The position numbers and the translations under genes were made by a program. Shown here in pieces: positions 1-10,335 of a DNA stretch of 64,000 nucleotides. Source of the DNA: Phragmites australis (taxonomy: Eukaryota > Streptophyta > Magnoliopsida > Poales > Poaceae); contig NC_084936.1 of assembly GCF_958298935.1 (NCBI RefSeq), positions 1,557,501 through 1,621,500 of the forward strand. Direction: 5' to 3'. Position 1 is the first letter of the stretch. Each line of letters opens with the position of its first letter. The notes under the pieces were generated by a model. It made no database searches and was not told the DNA's origin. It saw only the letters and a program-made list of their open reading frames with translations.

Positions 1-939
1 GTGACGGGGGTTGAAACCGCGCCCCCGCCCGGTCTCGGTCGTCATGATGTTATCTGCATGGGCGCCGCGGGGAGGGCCCACCGGGCAGCCACCGAGCAGC
101 CCGGCGTGCCCGTTCGGTCTTATACGCCTGACACAGCAGGGTGGCAGGCGGGGCGTCTTGGGCCTCGCGATGCTATCCCGAGGCGCGCCGGATGACGCGG
201 GATGGGACCTGTGCATTTAACGTCCCCACGCCTCCTTGCCAGGCTGTGGCAGGGGCTAACGTTGAGCGTGGCTGGAGCAGTAGGAAGTGACAGGCCACGC
301 GCCCTCTTAAATGCCACACCGGGCCTTTCACTAGCTGACACCTCACCGCTGGGTCCCTGTGGGGGCCACGGACGATGGTCTTCTGAGGCCGTCGGGGAAC
401 CAAGTGCTCGGAGGCCACTGTTCATAGCCCCGAGCACTCTCTCCCAGATATGCCTTTTCTTGATCCTCGGGGAACCGAGTGCTCGGGGGCCACTGTTTTC
501 GACCCCGAGCACTCTCTCTCGGAATTGACTGTTCTGGTCTTCGGGGAACCGAGTGCCCTGGAGCCGCTGCCCGCAGCCCCGAGCACTCTCTCCCGGAACT
601 AGCTTCCTTGGGTCCTCGGGGTACTCGGGTGCTCGGGGGTCACTGTTCGCAGCCCCGAGCACACCTCTCCCGGTACTCGGCTTTTCTGGTCGCCGGGGGA
701 CTCGAGTGCCCGAGGGCCACCTGGTCACGACCCCGGGCACTCTCTTCCTGGCCCTAGGTCTTCTCCGATCATCGGGGAACTCGGGCACTCGGGGACCACT
801 GTTCATGACCCCGAGCACCCTCTCCCGGGACTTAGTCTTCTCGTACTTCGTGGAGACGATCCCCGCGGGAGGGCGCCACGTGGCAAGTTGCTGATCTGGC
901 CTCGGGACTCGGGGACCCCTAGTTCCTGATTCACCGACA
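1..939 (-). mobile_element. 3' LTR of the Tat-type element (partial)
   Basis: Positions 1-939 align with 12809-13719 of the right LTR with substitutions and small indels; the largest is a deletion in the right copy of sequence present around 545-630. The outer end read on the minus strand begins TGTCGGTGAATCAGG at 939, directly next to the polypurine tract. About 535 bp of the LTR, corresponding to 12274-12808, should lie left of the window. Confidence 0.92.
390..860 (-). repeat. Degenerate ~65-80 bp repeats in LTR U3 built on a GAGTGCTCGGGG / CCCCGAGCACTC palindrome
   Basis: The phrase 'CCGAGTGCTCGGGGGCCACTGTTC ... CCCCGAGCACTCTCTCCCGG' recurs about six to seven times with variation at 390-860, and again in the other LTR at 13200-13620. 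Each unit has the two halves of an inverted repeat about 25 bp apart, so each can form a hairpin. In element orientation this is U3, upstream of the transcription start, where enhancer-like repeats are usual. Copy number differs slightly between the two LTRs, as expected from slippage. Confidence 0.8.
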
Positions 940-948
940 GTAGCCCCC
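940..948 (-). other. Polypurine tract (PPT) of the Tat-type element
   Basis: The minus strand reads GGGGGCTAC immediately before the LTR start TGTCGG. This is where the plus-strand primer for reverse transcription is expected. The plus strand shows GTAGCCCCC at 940-948. Confidence 0.8.
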
Positions 949-1312
949 GGGCCCATTGGCAGGCGATGGCCCAGAGACTGCGGATGGGACCCTCGTCTTC
1001 ATCAAGGCCGATCCCAGCATTGACGCCACGTGGCGTGTTTTAGGCGCTGGTCTCTCTGGCCCAGGCCTCTGGTATGGCCCAGCGGGGAGCCAGACGCGCG
1101 TCCGGCCGACTCCCGATACGCGTGATAACGAGGCAGGCGGCGCGCGATAACAAGGCAGGCGGCGGGCGTGGCAACCGCGTAGACCGAGGGTAGTGCGCCT
1201 GGCGACTGCTGACAGCCGCGCAAACCGAGGGAGATTCGCGTGGTGCTCACGCAGGTCGAGGAAGTTTGTCTGGCCGAACGCGCCGCGGCAGGCATCGTTT
1301 GAAATTCCTGGG

Positions 1313-1320
1313 ATATAAAA
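1313..1320 (+). promoter_or_regulatory. TATA box of the opposite-strand gene in the Tat-type element
   Basis: ATATAAAA stands in GC-rich DNA about 155 bp upstream of the ATG at 1476, whose context is AAACAATGCC. A pyrimidine-rich leader (1360-1470) follows, as in a plant mRNA 5' end. It points away from the LTR, opposite to gag-pol transcription. Confidence 0.65.
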
Positions 1321-1475
1321 GGAGGAGGGGAGCGAACCGTTGCCCCTTTACGTCATTTTCGCACCCGAGCCTTCTTGCCTTCTTCTTTCTTACGCTCGAG
1401 AGCCTTCGCCTTCCCTTAGGCCAGTAGCAAACTCTTCCCCCCCACCGCTCCAGCACACCCCCCCACCCCAAAACA

Positions 1476-4400
1476 ATGCCGAGGGCAGGGAGCATCCGCC
1501 GTGACAAGGGGCCCGACAACATATTGCCAGAGTCACAGTTCGTCAATGAGGAGGGGACAGAGAAAGTCCGCAAGATGATGGTGCCCGAAGGCCAGCGGGA
1601 GGCCTCGGTGGTGACGCCGACGAGCTTCCTGCCCGTCACGGACCGGCCGGGGCGCGTCGTCGTCTTCTTCTCCTTCGTGGCGGCCGGGCTGATGCCGCCA
1701 TTCTCAACGTTCTTCCTCTAGATCCTCGACACGTTCGGGATCCAACTAGCACACCTCAGCCCGAACTCGGTGGTCACCTGGCCATCTTCGCACACTTCTG
1801 CGAGATGTTCGTGGGGGTGCCGCCGTAGGTGGCGCTGTTCCGCCACTTCTTCGTGTTGCGGCCGGCCAGGAAAAAGAGAGGCTCCTCCACCGCGGACGTC
1901 GCCGGCTGCTGCAATTTTTGGCTGCGGGACGGCTTGGCAGAGCTGTACATCCCCCAGGTGCTGCGGAGCAAGTGGGACGACTGGCGGCGCGACTGGGTCT
2001 ACGTCGACGTCAGTCCCCATGACCGCCTCACGCTGCCAGAGGTGGTGGCGGAGCCCTAGAGATTGATCTGGGAGAAGGCCTCGGCGTTCGACGAGGGATG
2101 CGGCCAGTCCTGAACCGCATCGACAACTTGCGCCAGGCGGGGCTAACATCGGTGATGGTGGTGGCCGACTACCTGCGCCGCCGCCTGGCGCCTCTGCGGG
2201 AGCGGGTCCGGCCCAGCTGGATGTACAAGGGCCCCCAGAACATCACCAGGACCCAGATCGGCGAGGACGGGGACCTGGATGAGGCGACGCTGGGGGGCAA
2301 TTGGCGCTCTGCGCTTCCCTGGGAGCAATTGGCGCTCTGCACTGACCCGGGCTGGGTGGCGCTGCAAGCGACGCTACCCGAGTTCGACGCCTAGGGTCTG
2401 GTCGACCGGCCGGGGCGCCGGAACCCCGGGACTATCCAGATCCCCAGGGTAGACGAGGAGACCAGTGGCCCGCGGAGGACCGGCGGTGGGGACACCGCAG
2501 GTGGCAGAGCGCAGGCGAGCGGCAGGGAGGCCACGAGTGACCAGACGCAGACCGGCGGCAGGGGCGCCGCGGGCGGCAGGCCTCAGGCCGGCCGTGGGGC
2601 TGCCGTAGGCAGCAGTCATTAGGCCGGTGGAAGGGGCACCACCGGCAACAGAGCGATGGCCCCGGGGGACAAGGGAAAGCGCCTCCGGGCATTCGTGCCC
2701 CAGCCGTTATCCTCGTCGTCGTCGTCGCCTGCACAACAGCGCCCGTCGGCGGGCGGTGTGAAGGAGGGAGGCCGGAGACCAAGGCTGGTGCGGGAGCGCA
2801 TCTACAGTGAGTGGCCAAGCCAGCCCGCTGCCGGAGACAGCCCCACGGCGAAGGCGGGGCCCAGGGCGCAGGAACCCAGAGACCAAGGCCGGCGCGGGAG
2901 CGCGTCTACAACGAGTGCCCAAGCTGGCCCGCCGCCGGAGACGGGCTCCGCGGCGGCCCCTCAAAGCCCCCTGCCGAAGAGGAGGAGGGCAGACTCTGGG
3001 CCGAAGCCGCAGGGCCCGGAGTTCAAGATACCAGAATCGCAATGGCAATACCGCGGACCAAAGTCGGCGTAAGTTTTCTTTTTCCCGAGCGCATTTCGCC
3101 CGGAGTAAGTCAAAGGACTAACCTGTGTTTGCTTTCAGGCCGCCCAAGGATGCCGCCGGAGATAAAAGGCAACTGGAAGCGCCAAGACCAGCTCCTGCCC
3201 CTGAGCTGAGCGCGCCTGAGCCGAGCACGCCGGCCGAGCCGGAGCTGCAGGCGCCGCCGTGCCCTGAGCCGAGGGTAGCAGCCGCGCCCGAGCAGCCGGC
3301 GTCGGCCGAGCCCGCCCCGAGCACTTCGAGGGCAGGGCACATGGCCGCAGCGACGGCGGCGCCGACGTGGCAGCAATCGGGGACCCCGAGCGCCTCTGCA
3401 GAGAGGGCTCGTAGGGGACCCAGTGTCCGGCCATCGTCTAGCCAGGCCACGGAGCCCCTCCCGGACGTACTAGGAAGCGCCCGGGAGATGATCGAGCGGC
3501 TAGAGGCGGCCGTGGCAGGGGAGCGGTCACAGCTCGAGGCGGACCGCGCCGCCCTCGTAGAGGAGAGGGGGCGGTAGGAGGAGGTCAGCCGTCTTTTGGA
3601 GGCCCGCATCGCCTCGGCCCGCGCAGCCCATGAGAGGGGGAGGCACAAGGTGGCCGAGAAGCGGGAGGCCCTGGAGGAGGTGCGCGAGGAGGCCGTCGCT
3701 GCGCAGGAGGAGGCCACCAGCATGGGGGAGATATCGCGACGGCGGGCCGCAGAGCTGCTCGCCAGGGAGCGGTTGGTGCGTGCTCGGGAGGAGGCCATCG
3801 TGTCGTGTGAGAAGGCTGTGGAGGCCTCCCAGGCGGACTTAGCTCGCCGAAAAGACGAGCTCGAGCGGAGTCGCGCCGAAGTCCTCCGTCGCGAGGAGGA
3901 GGTGGCAGTCCGCGGGACTGATGTCAAGATCACGGCGACGGCTCTGGAAGCCCGAGAGGAGCAGCTTACCCGGCGCGAGGAGGAGGCCGTCGACGCCCTA
4001 CTTGGGAGGAGCAGGCCGCCAAGTGGGAGGCCGAGCTGGCCGCCCGGGAGCAGGCACTTGCTGCCCTCGCTGAGCAGGTGAAGCGGAGCCAAGCCCCGGC
4101 AACCAGCAGCGCCCCAACCAGCACGACCGAGGAGGTTAGGCTTGAGGAGCGGCTGCAGATCACGAAGGACGAGCTCGAGACCGTCGTCGCCGAGCAGGCC
4201 AACGTCAAGCTGATGATGCGAGACATTCTTCGGCAAGCACGGAGGTCCGTGAGGGTGGCGGGGCTCGGGCGAGTCAATGTGGGCGAGAAGGGGATGGACC
4301 AAGAGACCATCGGCCACATCACCCTTGGCTTCGAGGAGATCAGCCGGTGCCTGAAGGCTCTTCCCCGGGCTGTGCAGGAGTTAGCCTCCTGGGAAGGGCG

Positions 4401-4644
4401 CGCTCTGGCCCAAGCGGTGGCCAAGCACGTCCTGGCCTGCTACCGAAGCCGGGACCCTAACTTCTCGCTGGAGCCAGCCCGGCAGGCGGTTGCCGAGGCC
4501 GAGGAGGAGGCCGCCTGGGAGGCTGTCCGGGGTGTCGCCGCTGAGGTGGCGGCTTGCTTCACATGGGAGCCACCACCGGTACCGAGCAGTGGCAGCAACA
4601 GCGAAGGCTCCTCGCCGCCTTCAGAGCCCGCCGACCTAGATTAG
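1476..4644 (+). pseudogene. Opposite-strand additional ORF of the Tat-type retrotransposon ('putative gypsy type transposon' family), broken
   Basis: The reading starts at ATG 1476 and ends at the TAG after EPADLD at 4644. The N-terminal part (1476-2394) contains the passages TSFLPVTDRPGRVVVFF and WDDWRRDWVYVDVSP, which I recognise as the plant family annotated 'putative gypsy type transposon' (Pfam Transposase_28). A Pro/Ala/Arg-rich linker follows (2400-3300), then a Glu/Arg/Ala-rich stretch rich in heptads and likely coiled coil (3470-4080), and a conserved-looking C-terminal part (4078-4644). It is broken: in-frame TAGs at 1719, about 1827, 2056 and 3575, a one-base loss near 1770 and a frame change near 4000-4078. 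An intron at 3069-3138 keeps the frame. Antisense extra ORFs are known from Tat-clade elements such as Grande; their function is unknown. The name does not imply a demonstrated transposase. Confidence 0.75.
3069..3138 (+). other. Spliceosomal intron in the opposite-strand ORF
   Basis: The donor GTAAGT follows AAGTCGGC, a branch-point-like CTAAC lies at about 3118-3122, and the acceptor TTTGCTTTCAG ends at 3138. At 70 bp it is close to the minimum size of plant introns. Removing it joins the linker to the Glu/Arg-rich part. Confidence 0.65.
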
Positions 4645-6325
4645 GCTTTTGTATTTTGTTTTCTTTTGACTTGTTGTAAATATGGGAGTGGTCCCTCCGA
4701 ACGGTTCTTTTTTAATAGAAGCCCTTCTTCGGAATCGCAACTCCAATGTTTGTCTTGATACTTGATGAAGTCTTTTTTCTTTTCACTTGATGTCCTGAGG
4801 AGTACTTAGCCGGACCGAGCCCGGCCTCCCCCCCCCCCAGAACGAAGTCACCCCGATCACTCATCGTCCGAGTAGTGAGACCACTCCGCACGCTCAGCCC
4901 TCGAGTCCTCGCGAGTCCGCAGCGACTAAGTCAAGAGATAAAGGCACGAACTTCCTTGCTCGGGAGATAGGTTGATCCAATACGGAGCATGCCACGATAA
5001 GTGAACGCTTTTCCACTCCGCGACCACTCAAACAAGCAGACCGGAGACACGTGCGGGTGGAAATACGACCAAGAGTCCCCAAGGTTTGGTGGTGTCCGGG
5101 CTAGGACAGACGGGACCGAGCACCGACAGCCCGCCCCTAGGGTCTAGGCTCCCGACCACTCTTTGCTCAAGCGGTAGGATTACCCGAGAACCCCAGAGGC
5201 TCGGTAGTGCCCGGGGTACTACCAAGCGGGCCGAACACCACAACCACCATGAAGGACTTCGGTCAGATATCTCCGTTCGTATGGTATACCTGTCTACTGT
5301 CCGTTCTGTCGTTCCGAAAAAAGCGAACATGTGGGCAGGGTTTTGTGCGCGAGGAGACCATCTCGCCGAACAGATTAGAATGCGAGGGTCCCGAGGATAT
5401 CTCGGGAACAATACATTGCTGAATAAGTAAGGATATAGATTCGTATGACTTCAGCCACTCACCGGACAACTACCAGCCTTCCGACCGACCGATACAAGAG
5501 GGCTATGCGCTCCGAGCTCGGGGTGGCCGGGAACTTGGTTCCCTTGGACGGAGCGCCTGAGCACCGAAATGCACGAGAGGGAGCCCGGGGCCAGGCGGTC
5601 CTGACCACTCATGCCCGAGCGGTAGGACCACCCGAGGACCCCTTAGGCTTGAGCAGCGGCCTAGGCTCCGAGGCCCTCGCGGTCGAGCTGCTTTTATTCT
5701 CGGTTGTTGATCTGTAGCTTTGGGAAATAGAAAAAGATTTTTTGTTTGGTGTGCTCTGTTAGTGTAGTACTCATTATAGACTGCTCTCGTTTTTGACCCG
5801 AGACCTCTCGAATACCCGGAACGGCGAAGTATACAGACAGAGGCATAACCCAGAGGTCATATGGTTCAGTGGCACCCAGGAAGGACTGCCCAGACCGAGC
5901 ACCGACAGCCCGCCCCTGGGGTCTAGGCTCCCCACCACTCTTTGCTCAAGCGGTAGGATTACCCGAGAACCCCAGAGGCTTAGTGATGCTTGGGGTGCTG
6001 CCATGATACCGAACACCACAGCCTACCACAACAGACTTAGGTCAGCGGCAGCTGCCTGCGCGCATACCGATCGGGATTATTTTATCAACGGGAAAAATAA
6101 GAGAGCGTGTTTTTCTCGCACAATCGAGCATCTCACCAGATAGATTAAACATATGGATTCGAGAGAGAAAATTTGAAATAAAATTTGAAGTAAGAACTGG
6201 ACAATGATAATACGTATTTGACAATTTTGTACAAGATTGGTGACTTACATGATTGGTGGTAGCCCCCGGTCAACTTGGGCACGGGGGACCCCCGGCCTGG
6301 TTGGCCCGGGCATAAACATGTCCAC
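4645..6325. repeat. Non-coding 3' part of the Tat-type element with internal direct repeats
   Basis: No gene is seen. The segment at about 5108-5215 (ACCGAGCACCGACAGCCCGC ... CCCCAGAGGCT) recurs at about 5885-5996 with few changes, and a diverged third version sits near 5578-5680. AT-rich stretches near 4645-4790 follow the stop of the opposite-strand ORF and may hold its 3' end (TTTTTAATAGAAG at about 4709). A C-run lies at about 4829-4838. Confidence 0.7.
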
Positions 6326-7668
6326 CTAAGGATAGAATTTGCGTAGATGCTCGATGTTCCACGCGTTTAGGAGCGGCTGCCCGTCCTCCGCAGCCAGCCA
6401 AAAGGAGCCTTCTCGCTGGACACCGATCACGGTAAATGGGCCTTCCCACATAGGGGACAGTTTATTCCTTACTTCGCGCGATTGGATGTGTCGGAGAACT
6501 AGATCCCCAACTTCGAGTGACCGGACCTGGATGTGACGCTGATGGTAGTGCCGCATGCTTTGCTGGTATCGGGCTGCTCGGACGGCGGCACGCCGCCGGT
6601 GCTCCTCCAAGTAATCGACGTCGTCGCGCCTTCGCTGATCCTGTTCATCTTCGGAATAGGCATGCACCTGAGGGGAGCCAAGAGTGAGCTCGGAAGGGAG
6701 GACCGCCTCAACGCCGTAAACGAGGAAGAAAGGAGTCTCCCTGGTCGCGCGACTTGGCATGGTCCGATTGGCCCATAGCACAGCAGGCAGCTCGTCGATC
6801 CACCCTTTCCGTGCTTTGTGAGCACGTCGTAGGTCCGGGTTTTGAGGCCCTTCAGTATCTCAGCATTGGCACGCTCGACCTGCCCATTGCTCTGAGGATG
6901 AGCAACAGAGGCGAAGCAGAGCTTGATGCCGAGGTCCTCGCAGTAGTCCTCGAACAGGGCACTTGTGAACTGAGTGCCATTGTCGGTGATGATCCTGTTT
7001 AGGACGCTGAAGCTACTTGTGATACCGCAGATGAATTGAAGCGCCGTGTTCTTGGTAACCTTGATGATTGTAACCGTCTCCGGCCACTTAGTGAACTTGT
7101 CGATGGTGACATAGAGGTACTCATAGCCCCCGATTGCTCAGGGAAATGGACCCAGGATATCCAGCCCCCAGACTGTGAAGGGCCATGACAGGGGGATGGT
7201 GTGAAAAGCCTGAGCTGGCTGATGAATCTGTTTTGCGTGGAATTGGCACGCCCTGCAGCGCCGAACCAACTCGGAAGCATCCTGGAGAGCTGTAGGCCAG
7301 TAGAAACCTTACCGGAAGGCCTTCCTGACCAGCGTGCGGAACGATGCATGGCCACCGCACTCGCCCTCGTGGATCTCAGTGAGAAGCTCACTGCCTTCTG
7401 CCCGGGTGATGCATTTCAGGAGGACACCGTCCGTGCCGCGCTGGTAGAGACCCCCGTCTACTATGGCATAGCGTTTGGACTGCCGCGCAATTCTCTCGGC
7501 AGTGGCATCATCCCCAGGAAGGAACTTTTCTTTCAAGTACCCTCGGATCTCGTCCATCCACGAATCATCTTGAGAACCGCCGGTGAGCGCAGCGCACTCA
7601 CCGGACGGCGGCACCCTGACGGGGCTCCCCAGTAAGGGCGCCGCCTGGGTCCCCTCAACTAGGCTCAA
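6326..7668 (-). pseudogene. Integrase of the Tat-type element, frameshifted
   Basis: Two main blocks are visible. 7668-7309 carries the N-terminal HHCC zinc-binding region, with a histidine pair around EIHEGECGGH. The zinc-finger cysteines and the start of the catalytic core (WGLDILGPF-type wording) continue in another frame at about 7310-7120. 6781-6326 (about 151 codons) is the C-terminal part, including RETPFFLVYGVEAVLP and the end VIGVQREGSFWLA...HLRKFYP, typical of plant gypsy integrases. Frame changes separate the blocks, so no functional integrase can be made. In an intact element it would insert the cDNA. Confidence 0.88.
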
Positions 7669-7683
7669 GGGTTTCCCTTCATC

Positions 7684-8351
7684 CTAGTCGGCAGGCAGGA
7701 CGGAAGGCTGTGTGAGCCTTTCTTCAAAGGATCCGGTAGGGACGTGCGCACGGGAAGAGGCCAGGCGAGAAAGGTCATCGGCCAGAGCGTTGTCACGGCG
7801 AGATATGTACCGCAGCTCTAGGCCGTCGAAGTGCCTCTCCAGCCTCCTGACTTCCACCACGTACACCGCCATTTGAGGATCCACGCACTGATATTCCTTG
7901 GACACTTGGTTGACCACCAGCTGAGAGTCTCCCTCGACAGCAGGCGACGAATCCCGAGGCCCACCGTGGCCCGTAGGCCAGCGATGAGGCCCTCATACTC
8001 CGCCATGTTATTGGTTGCTTGAAATTGCAGCTGCACGATGTACCGGAGTTCTTCACCATTTGGGAAGGTGAGAACCACTCCGGCCCCCGCGGCTTTCAGC
8101 GTGAGGGAACCGTCGAAGTGCATAACCCAGTACCCGGGCGTATCATGCCCAAGATATGCGGAAATCTCTTCTTGGTCGATCTTAGGGACGGGCGTCCACT
8201 CTGCCACAAAGTCGGAGAGCGCCTGACTTTTGATTGCCTGGCGGCTGACAAAGTGCAGATCAAATTCCGCCAGCTCCACTGCCCACTTGACGATGCGCCC
8301 CGTGCATTTGCGGTTCCGTAGGATTGGCCCCAGCGGGTACGTGGTAACCAC
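7684..8351 (-). pseudogene. RNase H region of the Tat-type element, frameshifted
   Basis: The stretch shows MHFDGSLTLKAAGAGVVL, carrying the first catalytic aspartate, then NNMAEYEGLIAGL with the catalytic glutamate. The frame is lost near 7910 and resumes in 7917-7684 with ISRRDNALADDLSRLA, which holds the last acidic residues. A single in-frame TAG at 8367-8369 separates it from the RT block, where relatives have glutamine (YFQAHK); this looks like a C-to-T change. The domain removes RNA from the RNA:DNA hybrid during reverse transcription. Confidence 0.87.
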
Positions 8352-8366
8352 CGAGACTTTGTGCGC

Positions 8367-9893
8367 CTAGAAGTAGTGGCGCAGCTTTCGGGAAGCGACG
8401 AGCACGGCGTAAAGCAGCTTTTGGGCTTGGGGATATCTTGTCTTGGCATCTCGGAGGACCTTAATGACGAAGTATACCGGTCGCTGAATACGGCGGACCC
8501 AGACTGCGGCTAAACCCGAGGGCTTATGACAGCCCCCGAGCTCAACGGCGTGGTCGGGGCTGGTCGAGTGCTCGGGCTCGACTCCCTGGTCGGGAGGAGC
8601 CGCGAGAATTGGAGACTGCTCAAGGGCGGCCGAGAGCTGGGACCCAGCACCTTTCCCCGAGCACTGATCGCACTCCACCACCAATACCATGCTCACGACC
8701 TGGGGAGTGGCCGAAACGTAGAGCAGTAGTGGCTCACCCACGGAGGGGGCCACCAGGACGGGCGGCGAGGTGAGGTATTTCTTCAAGTCGCGGAAGGCCT
8801 GCTCGGCCTCTGGCGTTCAGTCGAAGTGACCGGTCTTCTTTAGTAGTTTAAAGAGGGGGAGTCCTCTTTCCCCGAGCTTGGAGATGAAGCTCCCGAGGGC
8901 TGCCATGCAGCCAGCGAGGCGCTGAACTTCCTTGAGTCGAGCCAGGGGTTGCATCTGCTCGATGGCCTAGATCTTTTCTGGATTGGCTTCGATTCCTCGG
9001 CTAGACACCAAGAAACCGAGGAGCTTGCCCGCAGGTACCCCGAAAACACACTTCTCGGGGTTAAGCTTCAAGCGGGTGGTGCGGAGGCTGTTGAAAGTCT
9101 CGGCAAGATCATCCAGCAGGGTGGCGCGGTCTCGGGATTTAACCACGAGATCGTCGATGTAAGCCTCGACGTTGTGGCCAACCTGTGAATCAAGGGTAAT
9201 GCACACGACGCGCTGGAAAGATGACCCAGCATTGTGCAAACTGAATGGCATTGACACATAACAATAAGTCCCCACCGGAGTGGTAAAAGAAGTTTTTTCT
9301 TCATCCTCTACAGCCATGCGAATTTGGTGATAACCGGAGTTTGCATCTAAAAAACATAAAAGATCGCACCCCGCAGTTGCATCTACAATCTGATCTATAT
9401 GGGGTAAGGGAAAAGGATCTTTTGGGCAAGCCTTGTTTAAGTCGGTATACTCGACGCACATGCGGAGCTTGCCGTTGGCCTTTGGGACGATGACTGGAGT
9501 TGCCAGCCACTCGGGGTGGAGGACTTCTCGGATGAAGTCGACGTCGAGGAGCTTGCTTACTTGCTCCCGAATGAACTCCTAGCGCTCGGGCGCTTGCCGC
9601 CGGACTTTTTGTCTCACCGGCCGTGCGTCCGGGCGCACAGCCAAGTGGTGCTCAATCACCTCCCTAGGGATCCCAGGCATATCAGACGGCTGCCATGCAA
9701 ACACGTCGATGTGAGCCCGGAGGAAGGCGACGAGCGCGCTTTCCTATTTGCCGCCCAGATCACCGCCGATTTGGACGACCTGGGAAGCGTCTTCGCCCAC
9801 CACGACCTCCTTCATAGGAACGGAGGTATCGGCAGTGAGTCAGGGTTTGGATGAAGAGGGTTCCGGTCCCCCTGGGTTTCCTTCGACCTCGGC
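8367..9893 (-). pseudogene. Reverse transcriptase of the Tat-type element, with in-frame stops
   Basis: The RT fingers and palm are recognisable: VIVPKANGKLR just upstream of 9461, then VEYTDLNKACPKDPFPLPH, FLDANSGYHQI (first catalytic Asp) and the YIDDLVV active-site pair at about 9161-9181. In-frame stops occur at 8967-8969 (after EANPEKI) and near 8817-8819 (where relatives have Trp), and a third at 8367. The RT/RNase H connection holds an unusual ~50-codon Gly/Ser/Pro-rich linker (about 8520-8680). The enzyme would copy the element RNA into DNA; here it is dead. Confidence 0.9.
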
Positions 9894-10335
9894 TCAAGAA
9901 GAGACCAAGGCCGAGTACAGTTGCTCGGCCCAGGAGACGGCGCTGCCGGTCTCGGCGGGCACAGAGATGGGGCCTGCAGGGCCCGGCATCTTGATCATGA
10001 GGTACGCATAGTGCGTAACCACCATGAACCGAGCGAGCACCGAGCGCCAGAGGATGGCGTTGTAGGGGAGGGGGACTTCCGCGACATCGAAGATGACGTT
10101 TTCCGTCCGGGAGTTGTCCCGGCTCCCGAATGTCACAGGTAGCTCGACCTGCCCAAGGGGCAGGGAGTGCCCGGGCGTCACGCCATAGAAGGGGAGCGAC
10201 GGCTTTAGGCACCTGGAAGGCACCTGCAGCTTCTCGAAGGCCTCCCGGGAGAGGAGGTTTAGGCCTGCACCCCCGTCGATCAGCACCCTGCTGATCTTTA
10301 CGTTGCAGATGGTGGGGGACACTACCAGGGGTAGT
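9894..10335 (-). pseudogene. Aspartic protease of the Tat-type element
   Basis: The block has SPTICNVKISRVLIDGGAGLNLL, with the catalytic aspartate in the DGG form usual for this group of plant elements rather than DTG/DSG, followed by the flap-like region and ILWRSVLARF. It is in the same frame as RT but one base out of frame with gag; the shift lies near 10335. A stop follows at 9894. It would cleave the Gag-Pol precursor. Confidence 0.82.

Noticed and set aside
120..956. Minus-strand 278-codon open frame in the LTR
   Set aside because: It is read through the GC-rich U3 repeats of the LTR; composition and repeat structure explain it, and the second LTR breaks it differently.
9760..10335. 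Continuation of the gag frame to 819 codons
   Set aside because: After about 10335 it is out of frame with the protease, whose true frame is clear; the tail is an artefact of a frameshift.
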